A DNA stretch of 15,933 nucleotides from Anaerolineaceae bacterium (lineage in GTDB: Bacteria; Chloroflexota; Anaerolineae; JAAYZQ01). The position numbers were made by a program, and so were the translations under genes. The stretch is taken from assembly GCA_012514775.1 (NCBI GenBank), contig JAAYZQ010000352.1:1-15933 (forward strand), read 5' to 3'. Each line of letters begins with the position of its first letter. Positions within the stretch are counted from its first letter, which is position 1. Below, one piece after another: positions 13,654-15,933 of this stretch. The notes under the pieces were generated by a model, which was given only the letters and a program-made list of their open reading frames with translations, did no database searches and was not told the DNA's origin.

Positions 13654-14589
13654 ATGCGGATGACCGATCGCTTTTCCCGCGTCGCTGCCTTCCGGCTGCC
13701 CGCCCTCGACGTGCAGGCGGCCGGCCGCTGGCTTGCCGCCTCGGCCCTGGTGAGCACCCTGCTCCTGGTGGCCATGGGCGGCATCGTCCGCGCCACGGGC
13801 CACGGCCTGGGCTGCCCCGACTGGCCCCTGTGCTATGGGCGGGTCATCCCGCCGGCCCTGACCGGGGCCTGGGTCGAGTTCACCCACCGGCTGCTGGGCG
13901 CCCTGGCCGCCCTGCAGATCCTGCTCCTGGGCGCCGTGGCGTGGCGCCGCCGCCGCGACCCGGCGCAGCCGGCGTGGCCGGCCCTGGCGGCCGTCGCCAT
14001 CCTGGCGCTGCAGGTGCTCCTGGGAGGACTGCACGTCGTCCTGGAGATCCCGCCCCAGACGGGGTTGGTGCACACCGTCGCGGCCATGCTCATCGTCGGC
14101 CTGCTGGCCTGGCACCTGGCCGCGGGCCGCCCGGCCCGCGGGCAAAGCGCCGAGCGACCCCGCTACCTGGGAGCCTGGCTGGGCATCACGGCCATCGCCT
14201 CCCTGATCCTGGCGGTGAGCGGCTCGTGGGTCACGCGCAGCGGCGCCTCGCTGGCCTGCCCCGATTTTCCCGCGTGCGGCGCCCCCGAGGTGGTATCCCG
14301 CGCCCTGGTCCACTTCCAGGTGATGCACCGCTCCCTGGCCCTGGGCGTCGCCCTCTTCCTGGCCGTGGCCCTCGCCTGGTTGTGGCGCAGCGGGGCAGGG
14401 AACGGGTTTCGGGGCCTGGCGCTGGGCCTCGCCGTGCTGCTGTTGCTCCAGGGCGGCCTGGGCGCGGCCAACGTCCTGCTGCGGCTGCCCATCTGGTCCC
14501 GCGTCTTGCACCTGGCCGTCGCCGCCACCCTGTGGGCGAGCCTGGTGTTCCTGTGGGGGTCCTACACGACCCGGGAGGTTCGAAGGTGA
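13654..14589 (+). CDS. ctaA: Heme A synthase
   Basis: Oxidises the C8 methyl of heme O to a formyl group, giving heme A for the oxidase. The 311-residue protein has eight hydrophobic helices as two similar four-helix halves. Heme-ligand and active-site residues are visible: E75/H78 (WVEFTH), H140 (GLVHTVAA), H220/H225 (VHFQVMHRS) and H286 (RVLHLAV). Both extracytoplasmic Cys pairs are present, C54/C60 (GCPDWPLCYG) and C202/C208 (ACPDFPAC), as in the Bacillus-type enzyme. ATG 13654 is used; ATG 13660 is possible and neither has a strong ribosome binding site. Nine bases separate it from ctaB, and its stop overlaps the SCO GTG by four bases. Confidence 0.95.
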   Translation: MRMTDRFSRVAAFRLPALDVQAAGRWLAASALVSTLLLVAMGGIVRATGHGLGCPDWPLCYGRVIPPALTGAWVEFTHRLLGALAALQILLLGAVAWRRRRDPAQPAWPALAAVAILALQVLLGGLHVVLEIPPQTGLVHTVAAMLIVGLLAWHLAAGRPARGQSAERPRYLGAWLGITAIASLILAVSGSWVTRSGASLACPDFPACGAPEVVSRALVHFQVMHRSLALGVALFLAVALAWLWRSGAGNGFRGLALGLAVLLLLQGGLGAANVLLRLPIWSRVLHLAVAATLWASLVFLWGSYTTREVRR

Positions 14590-15206
14590 AGCGAGCAAAG
14601 CGAGCGCAGCGAATGCAGCCCCGATCCTTGCCCATCGTCCGGGCCATGGCCCTGCTCGCCGTGGCCGGCCTGCTGGCTGCCTGCGGCGGGCCCAGCTTTC
14701 GCGGCTCGGTGATGGACGAGCCGGTGCCCGTGCCCGATTTCACTCTCCAGGATCACACGGGCCAGCCCTTTCGCCTGGCCGACCAGCGAGGAAACGTCGT
14801 GCTCCTCTTCTTCGGCTACACCTCCTGCCCCGACGTCTGCCCTACGACCCTGGCCACCTGGCGCCAGGTCCACGACCTGTTGGGCGACGAGGCCGGTCGC
14901 GCCCGCTTTGTCTTTGTGACCGTCGACCCCGAGCGCGACACGGGCGAGCGGTTGGGCAGGCACGTCCAGGCCTTTAACCCCGACTTCCTGGGGCTGACGG
15001 GCACGCCGGAGCAGCTCCAGGAAGTGTACGACATCTTTGGCGTCTACCACGAGGTGGACACCACGTCGCAGAGCGCCCTCGGCTACCTGGTCAACCACAC
15101 GGCGACCACCTTTGTCCTCGACCCCGAGGGGGTCTGGCGCCTGCGCGAGACCTATGGCACCCTGGCCGAGGACATTGCCCACGACGTGCAGCAGTTGCTC
15201 AAGTGA
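14586..15206 (+). CDS. SCO1/SenC-family copper chaperone lipoprotein
   Basis: Membrane-anchored thioredoxin-fold protein that delivers copper to, or reduces the cysteines of, the CuA site of subunit II. The GTG at 14586 overlaps the ctaA stop (GTGA) and follows GGGAGG with a seven-base gap; the protein is 206 residues. A basic N-terminus and hydrophobic stretch end in a lipobox LLAAC with Cys33. The copper-binding residues are C81 and C85 in TSCPDVCPTT and H171 in VNHTATTFVLDP. The VTVDPERDT segment is typical. It is followed 93 bases later by the PCu(A)C gene, which is thought to act in the same copper relay. Confidence 0.94.
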   Translation: MKRAKRAQRMQPRSLPIVRAMALLAVAGLLAACGGPSFRGSVMDEPVPVPDFTLQDHTGQPFRLADQRGNVVLLFFGYTSCPDVCPTTLATWRQVHDLLGDEAGRARFVFVTVDPERDTGERLGRHVQAFNPDFLGLTGTPEQLQEVYDIFGVYHEVDTTSQSALGYLVNHTATTFVLDPEGVWRLRETYGTLAEDIAHDVQQLLK

Positions 15207-15265
15207 CCCGCGCGGCGGATCGGGAGCCAGGCGTCCCCTCATTCTGATGGAAGGGGAGTGCCATA

Positions 15266-15285
15266 GAGCGGAGAGAGATCCGCTC
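15266..15285 (+). other. Perfect 7-bp hairpin directly before the PCu(A)C ribosome binding site
   Basis: GAGCGGA (15266-15272) and TCCGCTC (15279-15285) enclose GAGAGA. The right arm ends at the base preceding GGGAGGAG, the ribosome binding site of the PCu(A)C gene. A second, weaker inverted repeat, TCCCCT/AGGGGA (15234-15239, 15252-15257), lies in the same 93-base gap. These may modulate translation or protect the mRNA end; no promoter is seen in the gap. Confidence 0.4.
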
Positions 15286-15299
15286 GGGAGGAGATAGGA

Positions 15300-15806
15300 G
15301 TGTCGTCTATCGTGTTCAAGATCGTGTCCATCGCATTGCTGCTGACTGTGATCGTGGTCCTGTCGGCGTGCGGGGCGGCGGAGGGCGCCGGCCTGCGCGT
15401 GGAAGAAGCCTGGGCGCGGCCCGCCATGGCCGGCGGCGACATGCAGGCCGCCGGGTCGGAGGGCGCCATGGGCGGCGGCATGGCCGCGCCGGGCACGGGC
15501 GCCGTCTTCATGCGGCTGGTCAACGACGGCCCGGAGGCCGACCGGCTCCTGGCGGGCCAGACCGACGTCGCGGCCGTGGTCGAGATCCACGAGACCGTCC
15601 TGGAGGGCGAGGTCATGAAGATGCGGATGCTGCCCGAGGGCCTGGAGATCCCGGCCGGCGACGAGGTGGCCCTGCGACCCGGCGGCTACCACGTCATGCT
15701 CATCGGCGTCCGCGACGACCTGGAGATCGGCCAGCGGTTCGAGCTCGACCTGCAATTCGAGGGGGCGGGCACGGTGACCGTCGAGGTCGAGGTTCGACAG
15801 CCCTAG
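15300..15806 (+). CDS. PCu(A)C periplasmic copper chaperone lipoprotein
   Basis: Cu(I)-binding protein that passes copper to the CuA centre of subunit II, often with SCO. The GTG at 15300 follows GGGAGGAG by six bases and gives 168 residues. A hydrophobic leader ends in a lipobox LSAC with Cys24, so it is a probable lipoprotein rather than a soluble form. The copper-binding residues are H97 and M108 (ten residues apart, HETVLEGEVMKM) and H131/M133 in GGYHVML. An extra Gly/Met-rich loop with Met43, 48, 57 and 61 lies between the first beta strands. Its TAG stop is the last codon of the operon in this window and overlaps the first copy of the terminal repeat. Confidence 0.92.
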   Translation: MSSIVFKIVSIALLLTVIVVLSACGAAEGAGLRVEEAWARPAMAGGDMQAAGSEGAMGGGMAAPGTGAVFMRLVNDGPEADRLLAGQTDVAAVVEIHETVLEGEVMKMRMLPEGLEIPAGDEVALRPGGYHVMLIGVRDDLEIGQRFELDLQFEGAGTVTVEVEVRQP

Positions 15807-15825
15807 CAGGTTGTTGGAGAGATGC
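15805..15825 (+). repeat. 21-bp direct repeat, copy 1
   Basis: Begins AGCAGGTTGTTGGAGAG and ends TGC; it differs from copy 2 (15913-15933) at one position. It starts inside the TAG stop codon of the PCu(A)C gene and flanks the palindromic element at 15838-15892. Confidence 0.8.
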
Positions 15826-15837
15826 TTGCGCTTGACG

Positions 15838-15892
15838 GTTCGTAGTGGGCGATTCATCGCCAAAGAAGCACGCTTCAGCGCGCACTACGAAC
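15838..15892. repeat. REP/MITE-like palindromic element
   Basis: A perfect 10-bp outer inverted repeat GTTCGTAGTG / CACTACGAAC (15838-15847 and 15883-15892) encloses two internal hairpins: GGCGA-TTCA-TCGCC (15848-15861) and GAAG-CACG-CTTC (15865-15876). The whole unit would fold into a three-way junction. It carries no ORF. The CACTACGAAC ends resemble intergenic repeats I recall from Chloroflexota genomes, but this was not checked. Confidence 0.65.
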
Positions 15893-15912
15893 GGGCTCTG
15901 CGATGGGGTGCC

Positions 15913-15933
15913 AGCAGGTTGTTGGAGAGGTGC
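15913..15933 (+). repeat. 21-bp direct repeat, copy 2 (may continue past window end)
   Basis: Begins AGCAGGTTGTTGGAGAG and matches copy 1 at 20 of 21 positions, 108 bases downstream. The window ends at its last base, so the true repeat unit may be longer or present in more copies. Confidence 0.8.

Noticed and set aside
12700..14598. 632-codon minus-strand open frame
   Set aside because: It is antisense to ctaB and ctaA, with Gln/Gly-rich composition and no homology signal.
14589..14615. GCGAGC-type repeats at the start of the SCO gene
   Set aside because: They encode the basic N-terminus of the SCO signal peptide; they are too short and imperfect to call a repeat element.

Overview
The window looks like a high-GC chromosome of a Chloroflexota bacterium, probably from the Anaerolineae/Caldilineae/Ardenticatenia side of the phylum. 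This is inferred from gene content and style: a DHH-CBS-nucleotidyltransferase fusion, an A2-type caa3 oxidase with a cytochrome c domain fused to subunit II, a threonine/proline-rich lipoprotein with LysM and FxLYD-like domains, and a palindromic intergenic repeat. No 16S gene or marker set is present, so the assignment is tentative.

The window splits at about 5.7 kb. Everything to the left is on the minus strand: a 3'-truncated tRNA A/CCA-adding enzyme with N-terminal DHH and CBS domains (1-2180), a translationally coupled pair of small unknown genes (zinc-finger-like protein and double-HTH protein, 2310-3223) behind a strong palindrome-flanked promoter, a small acidic-tailed membrane protein (3388-3735), a PlsC-type acyltransferase (3739-4470) and a LysM lipoprotein (4552-5640). 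Everything to the right is on the plus strand. A 150-bp divergent promoter region serves the lipoprotein gene on one side and an M29 metallo-aminopeptidase (5791-6894) on the other.

After a strong stem-loop and an extended -10 promoter, a compact aerobic-respiration operon occupies 7275-15806: coxB (with fused cytochrome c), coxA, subunit IV, coxC, caa3-type ctaG, SURF1, ctaB, ctaA, a SCO lipoprotein and a PCu(A)C lipoprotein. Most junctions overlap by 1-4 bases or are a few bases apart, which suggests one translationally coupled unit. The structural genes make a proton-pumping caa3 cytochrome c oxidase. CtaB and CtaA convert heme B to heme O and heme A, SURF1 helps heme A insertion, and CtaG, SCO and PCu(A)C supply copper to CuB and CuA. 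No Cox11-type CtaG is present.

The right edge (15805-15933) holds a REP/MITE-like palindrome bracketed by two near-identical 21-bp direct repeats. No rRNA, tRNA, CRISPR array or IS transposase is visible. The best candidate for something undescribed is the zinc-finger/double-HTH gene pair with its two promoter palindromes. The rest is well-understood housekeeping and respiratory biology with some notable variants.
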